From: JBFELU01 sp041551965
GTDB lineage: Bacteria > Actinomycetota > Acidimicrobiia > Spongiisociales > UBA11373
Direction: 5' to 3'
Assembly: GCA_041551965.1 (NCBI GenBank)
Contig: JBFELU010000039.1
Coordinates: forward strand, 1-23,734
DNA length: 23,734 nucleotides
The position numbers and the translations under genes were made by a program. Below are positions 7,298 to 14,043 of the stretch, piece by piece (position 1 is the stretch's first letter; each line of letters starts with the position of its first letter). A model generated the notes under the pieces. It was not told where the DNA came from. It worked only from the letters and a program-made list of their open reading frames with translations, and ran no database searches.

Positions 7298-7966
7298 ATG
7301 GCCCGCTCGATCCCCGAAGCCCATCGCGAATACCTGCAGACGATCTTCGCCCTCGAGGAGAGCGGTGTGGAGCCGATCCAGGCGCGGATCGTCGACTGGC
7401 TCGGGGTGAGCCGGGCGAGCGTGTCGGAGATGGTGCGCAAGCTCGGCGCCGAGGGGATGGTCTCGGCCGGCGAGAACGGCGTGATCAAACTCACCGGCGA
7501 GGGCCGGGCGGTCGCCGAGGTCATCGTGCGCCGCCACCGGCTCGCCGAGCGCTTCCTGGCGGAAGTCCTCCGGCTGCCCTGGGTGAAGGTGCACGCCGAG
7601 GCGGCGGTGTGGGAGCACGTCATCTCCGACGAGGTCGAGAAGGCCATGTGGGCGGTCATGGACGACCCGGGAACCTGCCCGCACGGCAATCCGATCCCCG
7701 GGTCCGGCTACGAGCCGCCTCCGACCAAGCCGATCGCCGAAGTCGCCACCGGGGACACCCGCGTGCTCGAGCGGATCAGTGAGGAACTGGAGCTCGACGA
7801 GGAGATGATGGCCTTCCTCGACGAAGCCGGAGTGCGTCCCGGAGTCGAGATCCGCATCGCCGGCCGGACGCCCCACGATGTGATCACGATCAGCGCCGGG
7901 AACGGGGAACCGGTCGGGCTCGGCCCGTTCGCCGCCGAGCGACTGTTCGTCGTCGCCGAAGCCTGA
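7298..7966 (+). CDS. DtxR/MntR-family metal-dependent transcriptional regulator
   Basis: This 222-residue protein has the full three-domain DtxR layout. A winged-helix DNA-binding domain comes first (about 5-68, recognition helix in SRASVSEMVRKL). A dimerisation and metal domain follows (about 70-140, RRHRLAERFL and VWEHVISDEVE). A proline-rich linker leads to an SH3/FeoA-like domain (about 168-220, ending LGPFAAERLFVV). By my alignment to DtxR, ancillary-site ligands His80, Glu84 and His99 are kept, as are primary-site Glu106 and His107. The position of DtxR Met10 is Glu11 and that of Cys102 is Ala103. CPHGNPIPG at 127-135 offers a further Cys and His. The metal preference is therefore uncertain (Fe or Mn). 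It probably represses the divergent iron-uptake operon when metal is plentiful. It ends tail-to-tail, three bases from the next gene. Confidence 0.9.
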   Translation: MARSIPEAHREYLQTIFALEESGVEPIQARIVDWLGVSRASVSEMVRKLGAEGMVSAGENGVIKLTGEGRAVAEVIVRRHRLAERFLAEVLRLPWVKVHAEAAVWEHVISDEVEKAMWAVMDDPGTCPHGNPIPGSGYEPPPTKPIAEVATGDTRVLERISEELELDEEMMAFLDEAGVRPGVEIRIAGRTPHDVITISAGNGEPVGLGPFAAERLFVVAEA

Positions 7967-7969
7967 CCC

Positions 7970-9058
7970 TCAGCGACCCTCTGCCACCAGGATCGGCACC
8001 CTGCGTTCCCCGTCGGTGAGCCCCCCGTGGGCACCGATGAGCCGGTCGTCGCTGAACCGGTGCAGCAGGCTGTGGCCATCGTCGGCGACGAGGACCCCGT
8101 CGGGGGCCCGCTCGTCGAATCGCGGGTGCCGGATCCCGGCTCCCCACCAGCCCTCCATCTCGTGGCGCGGGACCCATCGGGCCGGGAGGCGGTCGGCCAG
8201 CGACTCCCCCTCGCCGCGCACGAAGACCACCCGCGGGTCGCCGTAGAAGACGCGGTCCTCGTGGTCCTCTTTGGGGATCACCGCTCTCCGCTCGATGGGA
8301 ATGTCGACGTGGCCGTGGTCGGCCGTCCCGACCGCCACGATTCCGGCCGGGAGCGCCGCCTCGAGCCGAGACCACACGGTCGCCGCAAGCGACATCGCCG
8401 CGCCGTAGTGCTCGGAGTCCTGCCCGAAGGTATGAGCGGCGAAGTCCACATGAGGGACGTAGAGCACGGTGAGCCGTCCCGGCCGGGCGAGGGCCGTGGC
8501 CGCTTCCACCGCCTCCGCCTCGTCGTGGTAACCCTCGATACGGGCACCCCGGTAGAGCACCGTGGTCAGGGCACTTCCTTCGAAATGAGCGGGTTGCACC
8601 ACGACGGCCTCTCCTCCCGCGGCGATGATCCGCTCCCAGGTGTTCGGCCCCGGCAGGAAGCCGGCATGGTCGTACGGCAGCCTCTCTCCCCACAGCGTGG
8701 TCCATTTGATCGTGTTCACCACCCGGTCCGTCTCGGGCAGCCACAACTGGTACCCCAGGAGCCCGTGACCCGCAGGGGTCAGCCCGGTGGCGATGGTGGC
8801 CAGGCTCACGGTGGTGGTGGTCGGGAACGGGGCATCGATCGCCGCGGCCCGCGCCGCCGCCAACGGGACCGCCGACGGGTGGTCCAGCTGCTCGTCGCCG
8901 AGCCCATCGAAGAGCACCAGGAGATAGCCGGAGGCCTCGGGCACCATCCCCGCCGGATCACCGGCGAGCGGTGGAGCCGGGGCGGTGCCGGTGAGCCGTT
9001 GTTCCAGCAGGGCCGTCAGGTTCACCAGGCCGCCGCCGCCGTAGTCGGGCCCGTCCAT
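7970..9058 (-). CDS. Alkaline-phosphatase-fold phosphodiesterase / nucleotide pyrophosphatase-like protein
   Basis: This 362-residue protein has the metal and nucleophile pattern of the type I phosphodiesterase (NPP) group. LFDGLGDEQL supplies a metal-binding Asp51. PTTTTVSLATIATGLTPAGHG (about 80-98) carries the nucleophilic Thr. VPHVDFAAHTFG (201-212) supplies Asp205 and His209, TADHGH (245-250) supplies Asp247 and His248, and GAHGG supplies His344. No signal peptide or membrane helix is evident, so it is probably cytoplasmic. Such enzymes hydrolyse phosphodiesters, pyrophosphates or phosphonates; the substrate cannot be told. The start at ATG 9058 has no ribosome site, but TACCCT lies seven bases upstream on this strand, suggesting a leaderless mRNA. 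It is divergent from the nuo operon and convergent with the metalloregulator, so it is a single-gene unit. Confidence 0.85.
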   Translation of the reverse strand: MDGPDYGGGGLVNLTALLEQRLTGTAPAPPLAGDPAGMVPEASGYLLVLFDGLGDEQLDHPSAVPLAAARAAAIDAPFPTTTTVSLATIATGLTPAGHGLLGYQLWLPETDRVVNTIKWTTLWGERLPYDHAGFLPGPNTWERIIAAGGEAVVVQPAHFEGSALTTVLYRGARIEGYHDEAEAVEAATALARPGRLTVLYVPHVDFAAHTFGQDSEHYGAAMSLAATVWSRLEAALPAGIVAVGTADHGHVDIPIERRAVIPKEDHEDRVFYGDPRVVFVRGEGESLADRLPARWVPRHEMEGWWGAGIRHPRFDERAPDGVLVADDGHSLLHRFSDDRLIGAHGGLTDGERRVPILVAEGR

Positions 9059-9071
9059 GGCGGCGAGGGTA
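9059..9071 (-). promoter_or_regulatory. -10 box of the phosphodiesterase gene, leaderless arrangement
   Basis: On the minus strand TACCCT (9071-9066) is followed by seven bases and then ATG (9058). This matches the spacing seen at 7213-7218 and predicts transcription starting at the A of the start codon. No -35 or ribosome site is visible. Confidence 0.45.
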
Positions 9072-9076
9072 GAGCA

Positions 9077-9106
9077 TTGGGGGCCGCGCGCCGCCCCTCC
9101 TATACT
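9077..9106 (+). promoter_or_regulatory. Promoter of the complex I (nuo) operon
   Basis: TTGGGG (9077-9082) and TATACT (9101-9106) are separated by 18 bases. Transcription would start near 9112-9113 and leave a leader of about 25 bases containing the ribosome site GAGGG (9127-9131) for nuoA. The -35 box lies beside the divergent -10 of the phosphodiesterase gene, so the two promoters are packed back-to-back. Confidence 0.6.
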
Positions 9107-9136
9107 TTCGCTCCGCAGGGCACCCTGAGGGTCAGC

Positions 9137-9505
9137 GTGACGCAGTACTTCGAGGACTACATCACCGTCGCCGTCTTCGCCGGTTTCGGGATTCTGCTGG
9201 TGATGGTCTCCGTCGGCGCCTCGGCGCTGCTGCGGCCCAAGAAACCCACGCCGGTGAAGTCAGCGACCTACGAATGCGGCATGGACCCGGTCGGGGGCGG
9301 ATGGAACCAGACGCACATCCGCTTCTACATCTTCGGGCTTCTGTTCCTCATCTTCGACGTCGAGGCGGTCTTCATCTTCCCGTGGGCCGTCAAGCTGGAG
9401 GAGCTCGGGACGTTCGCACTGGTCGAGATGGTGATCTTCATCGTGATCCTCTTGGCCGGTCTGGTCTATGCGGTGCGCAAGGGGGTCCTGCGCTGGGAGT
9501 CCTAG
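9137..9505 (+). CDS. nuoA: NADH-quinone oxidoreductase (complex I) subunit A
   Basis: This 122-residue membrane subunit lies at the junction of the membrane and peripheral arms. GTG 9137 was chosen because GAGGG sits five bases upstream and the product MTQYFEDY... has normal family length. A much longer open frame extends upstream but covers the divergent gene and promoter. Three helices are visible: about 8-32, 60-82 (RFYIFGLLFLIFDVEAVFIF, with the conserved acidic DVE) and 90-113. The conserved loop YECGMDPVG (45-53) lines the quinone entry region. First gene of the operon; its 3' end overlaps the proposed start of nuoB by 13 bases. Confidence 0.95.
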   Translation: MTQYFEDYITVAVFAGFGILLVMVSVGASALLRPKKPTPVKSATYECGMDPVGGGWNQTHIRFYIFGLLFLIFDVEAVFIFPWAVKLEELGTFALVEMVIFIVILLAGLVYAVRKGVLRWES

Positions 9506-9990
9506 ACCGTTTCCCGGTCCCCAAGCCGGTTACCTGGCTGCTCAACTGGTCGCGGCGCTACTCGCTGTGGATGTTCCAGTTCGGGCTCGCCTGCTGCTCG
9601 GTGGAGATGCTTGCGGCCGCCAGCCCTCGGTACGACATGATGCGGTTTGGCATCATCCCGTTGCCGGCGTCACCGCGGCAGTCCGACCTGATGATCGTGG
9701 CCGGCACGGTGACCGACAAGATGGCGCCGGCGGTGCGGCGGCTCTACGACCAGATGCCTGAGCCCAAATACGTGATCTCGATGGGATCGTGCGCCAACTG
9801 CGGCGGTCCCTACTGGGACAGCTACTCCGTGACCAAGGGCGTGGACCAGATCATCCCGGTCGACGTGTTCGTGCCGGGTTGCCCGCCCCGTCCCGAGGCG
9901 CTCATGGAAGGAATCATGCTCCTTCAGGAGAAGATCCAGAACGAGGACATCCGCGAGAAGTGGGGCCAGCGTGACCGAGAGCCCGTCTGA
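9493..9990 (+). CDS. nuoB: Complex I subunit B (Fe-S cluster N2 subunit), apparent CTG start
   Basis: This 165-residue peripheral subunit holds the terminal 4Fe-4S cluster N2 that passes electrons to quinone. Cluster ligands are present as GLACCSVEM (Cys34, Cys35), MGSCANCGG (Cys100) and VPGCPPRPE (Cys130). The start is unusual. Homologues begin MGVLDRF or similar, and here the frame reads CTG-GGA-GTC-CTA-GAC at 9493, with AAGGGGG (9478-9484) eight bases upstream. No in-frame ATG, GTG or TTG lies between the far-upstream ATG 9274, which would add about 73 unrelated residues read out of nuoA, and the internal ATG in SLWMFQFG, which would remove conserved N-terminal residues. CTG is therefore the best start. 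The gene overlaps nuoA by 13 bases and nuoC by 20, so translation is coupled. Confidence 0.93.
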   Translation: MGVLDRFPVPKPVTWLLNWSRRYSLWMFQFGLACCSVEMLAAASPRYDMMRFGIIPLPASPRQSDLMIVAGTVTDKMAPAVRRLYDQMPEPKYVISMGSCANCGGPYWDSYSVTKGVDQIIPVDVFVPGCPPRPEALMEGIMLLQEKIQNEDIREKWGQRDREPV

Positions 9991-10558
9991 GGCTCGGCCG
10001 GCCGCCGCCGAGATCGCCGAGCACTTTGCCGCGGCGGTGAAAGCCGAATCCTGGAGCGGCGACCACGGGACCGCCCGGATCCGCGTGACCCGGGAGCGAT
10101 GGGTCGAGGTCCACGAAACGCTGCGCGAGGAGCTTCCCTTCTTCTCGTGGTTGTCGGCCATCGACTGGGCTCGTGAGGTCGCGGTCGGCGATCCCCCCGA
10201 GACGGAGGACCTCGACGAGAGGTTCGAGGTGCTGTGCCGCCTCTCCGACGTGTCGGAGGGCAAGGGACTCATCGTGTCCGCCGATGTGCCCCGGGATGAT
10301 CCGTCGATCGACTCACTGACCGGCCTCTTCGAGGGTGCCGCCTGGCACGAGCGGGAGGCCCACGAGATGTTCGGCATCGATTTCGTCGGCCACCCCAACC
10401 TCATCAAGCTGTATCTGCCCGACGGGTTCGAGGGCAATCCTCTCCTCAAGTCCTTCCCCCTCGTGAGCCGCGAGGTCAAGCCGTGGCCGGGAACGGTGGA
10501 CGTCGAGGACATGCCGTCGACTGAGAACGTCGAAGCAGAGGGGGAGGGCACGGAGTGA
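9971..10558 (+). CDS. nuoC: Complex I subunit C (30 kDa)
   Basis: This 195-residue peripheral subunit packs against NuoD and NuoB. GTG 9971 lies inside nuoB with TGGGG five bases upstream. The 30-kDa domain spans about 30-160. It contains FSWLSAIDW (54-62), VPRDDPSIDSLTGLFEGAAW and the family signature WHEREAHEMFGIDFVGHPNL, then YLPDGFEGNPLLKSFPL. The acidic C-terminal tail (about 170-195) is variable in the family. NuoC and NuoD are separate here, unlike the fused NuoCD of E. coli. It overlaps nuoD by four bases (GTGA). Confidence 0.95.
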   Translation: MTESPSEARPAAAEIAEHFAAAVKAESWSGDHGTARIRVTRERWVEVHETLREELPFFSWLSAIDWAREVAVGDPPETEDLDERFEVLCRLSDVSEGKGLIVSADVPRDDPSIDSLTGLFEGAAWHEREAHEMFGIDFVGHPNLIKLYLPDGFEGNPLLKSFPLVSREVKPWPGTVDVEDMPSTENVEAEGEGTE

Positions 10559-11745
10559 CGGTCGATCCCCGCGTTGCCATGCACCACTCTGAGGTCCAGG
10601 TGTCGGTGGAGCTCCAGACCCAGGAGATGACGCTCAACCTCGGGCCGCAGCACCCCTCGACCCACGGAGTGCTCCGCCTCGTCGCCCGCGTCGACGGCGA
10701 GAAGATCGAAGAGGTCGAGCCGGTCATCGGCTACATGCACCGCGGCTACGAGAAGCTGGCCGAGGTCCGAACCTACGCGCAGATCACCGCCCTCATCAAT
10801 CGCATCGACTGGGTGTCCGGCTTTGCCAACGAGATCCCCTTCGTGGTGGCCGCCGAACGGCTCATGGAGCTCGAAGTGCCGGCCCGGGCCCAATACATCC
10901 GGCTCATCCTCACCGAGATGACCCGGATCTCCTCCCACCTCTTGTTCACCTCTTCGTTCCCTCTCGAGCTCGGTGCCGCCACGCCGCTGATGTTCGCCCT
11001 GCGGGAGCGGGAGCACATCCTCGACCTCATCGAGGGTGTCACCGGAGGCCGATTCCACCCGAACTTCAATCGGATGGGTGGGGTCAAGCCGGCGGCGGGC
11101 GGTGGGAAGACCCAGAAGACCGTGGCCCAGGACCTGCCCAAGGGCTTCCTGGAGGAGACCCGGGCCGCCATGGGTGAGGTCTACAAGGTCTGCGACGAGA
11201 TCGACCAGCTGGTCACAGGGAACGAGATCTTCCAGGAACGCACCCGCGGCGTCGGGGTCATCCCCGTCGACAAGGCCCTGTCCTTCGGTGTCTCCGGACC
11301 CAATCTCCGTGGCTCCGGCGTTGCGTTCGACCTGCGCAAAACCGAGGACTATCTCCCGTACGGCGATTTCGATTTCGAGGTCCCCTCGGGTGAGACCGGC
11401 GACTGCTACGACCGCTACCTGGTGCGGGTGGCTGAGATCCGTCAGGCGGCCAACATCATCATGCAGGCCATCGACGGAATGCCCTCCGGCCCGCTCCAGG
11501 CCAAGGTGCCTCGGGTGATCAAGGTGCCGCCGGGTGAGATCTACATTCGCGCCGAGAATCCCAAGGGCGAGATGGGCTACCACATCGTGTCCGAGGGTGG
11601 CCGCGGGCCCTACCGCCTCAAGATCCGCTCCGCCTCGTTCTCCAACCTCTCGATCCTGCCGTGGCTGCTCCGCGGGATCCTCGTCCCCGACATCATCGCC
11701 ATCCTCGGCAGCCTCGATTTCGTGCTCGGGGACGTTGATCGATGA
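10555..11745 (+). CDS. nuoD: Complex I subunit D (49 kDa, quinone-site subunit)
   Basis: This 396-residue subunit forms the quinone pocket together with NuoB. GTG 10555 is preceded by GGGGAGGG (10541-10548). The N-terminal loop LGPQHPSTHGVLR (29-41) carries the conserved pocket histidines His33 and His37. GYMHRGYEKLAE follows, with Arg63 aligning with human NDUFS2 Arg85 (mature numbering), which is symmetrically dimethylated by NDUFAF7. A homologue of that methyltransferase is encoded at 21201-22268. The C-terminus (SFSNLSILPWLLRGILVPD and IIAILGSLDFVLGDVDR) is the standard family ending. The gene is followed directly by nuoH through an ATGA overlap, so the usual nuoE, nuoF and nuoG are missing at this point. 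Confidence 0.97.
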   Translation: MTVDPRVAMHHSEVQVSVELQTQEMTLNLGPQHPSTHGVLRLVARVDGEKIEEVEPVIGYMHRGYEKLAEVRTYAQITALINRIDWVSGFANEIPFVVAAERLMELEVPARAQYIRLILTEMTRISSHLLFTSSFPLELGAATPLMFALREREHILDLIEGVTGGRFHPNFNRMGGVKPAAGGGKTQKTVAQDLPKGFLEETRAAMGEVYKVCDEIDQLVTGNEIFQERTRGVGVIPVDKALSFGVSGPNLRGSGVAFDLRKTEDYLPYGDFDFEVPSGETGDCYDRYLVRVAEIRQAANIIMQAIDGMPSGPLQAKVPRVIKVPPGEIYIRAENPKGEMGYHIVSEGGRGPYRLKIRSASFSNLSILPWLLRGILVPDIIAILGSLDFVLGDVDR

Positions 11746-12758
11746 GCATCTTCGACAACTTCTGGGTCTTCTTGGCGATCAAGCTCCTCCTGGTGGTGGG
11801 CGTCCTGCTCGGCTTCTCGCTGGTGATCATCTATGCCGAGCTGAAGGTCTCGGCCCACATGCAGAGCCGGGTCGGCCCGTTCTTCGCCGGGGGCCGCTAC
11901 GGCTGGGCCCAGCCCCTGGCCGACGCCCTCAAGTTCCTCCAGAAGGAGGATCTGGTTCCCGAGGAGGCCGATTCCCCGGTGTTTCGGATCGCCCCGATGG
12001 TCTCGCTCATGAGCACGGTGGCGGTGTTCGTGATCGTTCCGTTCTCTCCAAGTCTCATCGCCAAGGACCTCGATCTGGGGGTGTTCTATGCCCTCGCCGT
12101 CGGGTCGATCGGCACGGTGGGGATCCTCATGGCCGGCTGGTCGTCGGCCAACAAGTACTCCCTCATGGGCGGGCTCCGCGCCGCCGCCCAGCTGATCGCC
12201 TATGAGCTGCCGATGGTGCTCGCGGTGGTGGCGGTGGTGGTGCAGGCCGGCACGATGTCGATGGCCCGCATCGTCGAGCTGCAGGGACCCGACGCCCTCT
12301 ACCGGATCCCCGGCACCGAAATCGGGCTGCCGTTTGTGATGGTCGGCCAGATCCTCGGGTTCGTCATCTTCATGACGGCCGCCCTCGCCGAACTCAACCG
12401 GATTCCCTTCGACATGCCGATCGCCGAGTCGGAGCTGGTGATGGGCTTCCTCACCGAGTACTCGGGGATCCGCTTCACGATGTTCTTCCTCGCCGAGTAC
12501 GCCGGCATGTTCGCCATGTCGGCGATCGCCGCCACCCTGTTCCTGGGCGGCTGGTACTTCCCCGGTCTCGACACCGAGATCCTGGGTCCGGTCGTGATGA
12601 TGGGCAAGGTGTCGCTGCTGGCCTTCCTGATGATCTGGTTCCGTTGGACCTGGCCCCGGTTCCGGGAGGACCAGCTCCAGTCGCTCGCCTGGCGGTGGCT
12701 CGTTCCCCTCGGGCTGGTCAACATCGTGGTGACCGCGATCTTCAAGGTGGCGCTGTGA
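11742..12758 (+). CDS. nuoH: Complex I subunit H (ND1-like)
   Basis: This 338-residue membrane subunit connects the quinone pocket to the proton-pumping arm. About eight helices are visible. The early signature reads AELKVSAHMQSRVGPFFAGG (about 29-48), with the downstream ADALKFLQKEDL. The acidic loop AELNRIPFDMPIAESELVMG and the FLTEYSGIRF segment (about 220-250) carry the glutamates that funnel protons in ND1. The start ATG 11742 overlaps the nuoD stop by four bases, and its own stop overlaps nuoI as GTGA. Length and order match the family. Confidence 0.96.
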   Translation: MSIFDNFWVFLAIKLLLVVGVLLGFSLVIIYAELKVSAHMQSRVGPFFAGGRYGWAQPLADALKFLQKEDLVPEEADSPVFRIAPMVSLMSTVAVFVIVPFSPSLIAKDLDLGVFYALAVGSIGTVGILMAGWSSANKYSLMGGLRAAAQLIAYELPMVLAVVAVVVQAGTMSMARIVELQGPDALYRIPGTEIGLPFVMVGQILGFVIFMTAALAELNRIPFDMPIAESELVMGFLTEYSGIRFTMFFLAEYAGMFAMSAIAATLFLGGWYFPGLDTEILGPVVMMGKVSLLAFLMIWFRWTWPRFREDQLQSLAWRWLVPLGLVNIVVTAIFKVAL

Positions 12759-13219
12759 GGACGATCCGCCTCCCCATCGGGATCTTCAAGGGCATGTTGG
12801 TGACCCTCAGGACTCTCTTCACCAAGCCGGTCACGACCCACTACCCGCTGGAGAAAGAGGTGCTCGTTCCCCGGGCGCGGGGGGTGATCGCCCTCGACAC
12901 CGAGGCCTGCACCGTGTGCATGTTGTGCGCCCGGGATTGTCCCGACTGGTGCATCTACATCGAGGGTCACAAGGAGGAGCAGCCTCCTTCCAAGCCGGGG
13001 GGGCGTCCCAGGACCCGGGCCACGCTCGACCGGTTTGCGATCGATTACGCCCTCTGCATGTACTGCGGCATCTGCGTCGAGGTGTGCCCCTTCGATGCCC
13101 TCTTCTGGTCCCCCGAGCACGAGTACTCGGAGGGCTCGATCTCCGACCTGCTCCACGAGAAGGAGCGGCTCACGGAGTGGCTGGCCACGGTTCCCGACCC
13201 GCCCCCATTGGAGACGTGA
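12755..13219 (+). CDS. nuoI: Complex I subunit I (two 4Fe-4S ferredoxin-like subunit)
   Basis: This 154-residue peripheral subunit carries clusters N6a and N6b. GTG 12755 overlaps the nuoH stop, with AAGGTGG (12744-12750) four bases upstream. Longer in-frame starts lie inside nuoH and are not needed. An amphipathic N-terminus (1-28) precedes the first motif, CTVCMLCARDCP (Cys52, 55, 58 and 62), and the second, CMYCGICVEVCP (Cys101, 104, 107 and 111). A basic, proline-rich insert (about 72-92) separates them. Because NuoE, NuoF and NuoG are not encoded here, these two clusters may be where electrons enter from an alternative donor such as ferredoxin; that is inference. It shares one base with nuoJ (TGATG). 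Confidence 0.96.
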   Translation: MRTIRLPIGIFKGMLVTLRTLFTKPVTTHYPLEKEVLVPRARGVIALDTEACTVCMLCARDCPDWCIYIEGHKEEQPPSKPGGRPRTRATLDRFAIDYALCMYCGICVEVCPFDALFWSPEHEYSEGSISDLLHEKERLTEWLATVPDPPPLET

Positions 13220-13737
13220 TGTCGTTCGGCGATTGGATCACCCAGAGCGAGAACATCGTCTTCCTGGTCATCGCCCTGCCGATGGTGGCCGGTGCGGTGA
13301 TGGTGGTCACCAGCCGCAACGTGGTCCACGCCGCCCTCACGCTCATCCTCACGCTGGCCGGTTCGGCTGCGCTCTTCCTGATGCTCGGCGCCGAGTTCGT
13401 GGCCTGGACCCTGGTGCTGGTCTACATCGGGGCGGTGATCGTGCTGTTCCTCTTCGGCATCATGATCACGAGAGCGCCGATCGGCCGGGATGCCGTGCGG
13501 CTCGACCACCGCCGCCGCTGGCCGGCGGCACTGGTGGCGGCCTCGGTGTTTGCGGTGATCGTGACGGCCACCAGCCTGGCCTTCCCCGACACCGAGATCG
13601 CCGAGGGCGTGGTTCGCACCGACAGTATCGGCGAGGTGCTCTTCAACCGGTTCGTGATCCCCTTCGAGGTGGTGTCGCTGGTCCTCCTGGCAGCGTTGGT
13701 GGGTGGGATCGTGCTGGCCCGAAAGGACCCGGAGTGA
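13219..13737 (+). CDS. nuoJ: Complex I subunit J (ND6-like)
   Basis: This 172-residue membrane subunit starts at ATG 13219, with GGAG five bases upstream. Five helices are predicted (about 13-31, 37-55, 60-83, 100-120 and 145-166). The pi-bulge helix region FVAWTLVLVYIGAVIVLFLF matches ND6/NuoJ. It is a helper subunit of the proton channel near the quinone module. It overlaps nuoI by one base and nuoK by four (GTGA). Confidence 0.94.
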   Translation: MSFGDWITQSENIVFLVIALPMVAGAVMVVTSRNVVHAALTLILTLAGSAALFLMLGAEFVAWTLVLVYIGAVIVLFLFGIMITRAPIGRDAVRLDHRRRWPAALVAASVFAVIVTATSLAFPDTEIAEGVVRTDSIGEVLFNRFVIPFEVVSLVLLAALVGGIVLARKDPE

Positions 13738-14039
13738 TCGTCAATCAGTTCCTCGTGCTGGCCGCGCTCTTGTTCTCGTTGGGCATCTACGGGGTGCTGG
13801 TGCGCCGCAACGCGGTGCTGGTGCTGCTGTCGGTGGAACTCATGCTGACCGCGGTGAACATCAACCTGGTCGCATTCGGCTCGATGCTGCAGGAGTCCGT
13901 GCTGACCGGCCAGATCTTTGCGCTGTTCGTGATCACCGTCGCTGCCGCCGAGGTCGGTATCGGTCTGGCGATCGTGGTGCTCATCTTTCGCAACCGCTCC
14001 TCCTCCAACATCGACGAGCTCGACTTGATGAAGTGGTGA
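13734..14039 (+). CDS. nuoK: Complex I subunit K (ND4L-like)
   Basis: This 101-residue membrane subunit starts at GTG 13734 in a GTGA overlap with nuoJ. Three helices are present. The two conserved membrane glutamates of the family are in LLSVELMLTAVNINL (Glu35) and ITVAAAEVGIGLAIVVLIFR (about Glu73). Length equals the family norm of about 100. A much longer open frame runs in from upstream but covers nuoI and nuoJ and is not used. Confidence 0.95.
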   Translation: MIVNQFLVLAALLFSLGIYGVLVRRNAVLVLLSVELMLTAVNINLVAFGSMLQESVLTGQIFALFVITVAAAEVGIGLAIVVLIFRNRSSSNIDELDLMKW

Positions 14040-14043
14040 GGTG

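Noticed and set aside
8027..9136. Long plus-strand open frame that runs into nuoA and would give a 492-residue protein
   Set aside because: It covers the minus-strand phosphodiesterase and the nuo promoter. The upstream part has no domain, and nuoA has a good GTG start with a ribosome site at 9137.
9274..9492. ATG 9274 as the start of nuoB
   Set aside because: It would add about 73 residues read out of frame from nuoA with no NuoB similarity. CTG 9493 restores the family N-terminus.
9670..11583. A very long open frame on the minus strand across nuoB-nuoD
   Set aside because: It mirrors genes with clear family identity. Its product is low-complexity with many D/H/G/R residues, as expected opposite GC-rich codons. 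Not a gene.
11740..11745. A hidden or frameshifted nuoE, nuoF or nuoG between nuoD and nuoH
   Set aside because: nuoD and nuoH overlap by four bases, so there is no room. No frame in the window shows the flavin- or NADH-binding motifs of NuoF or the cluster motifs of NuoG.
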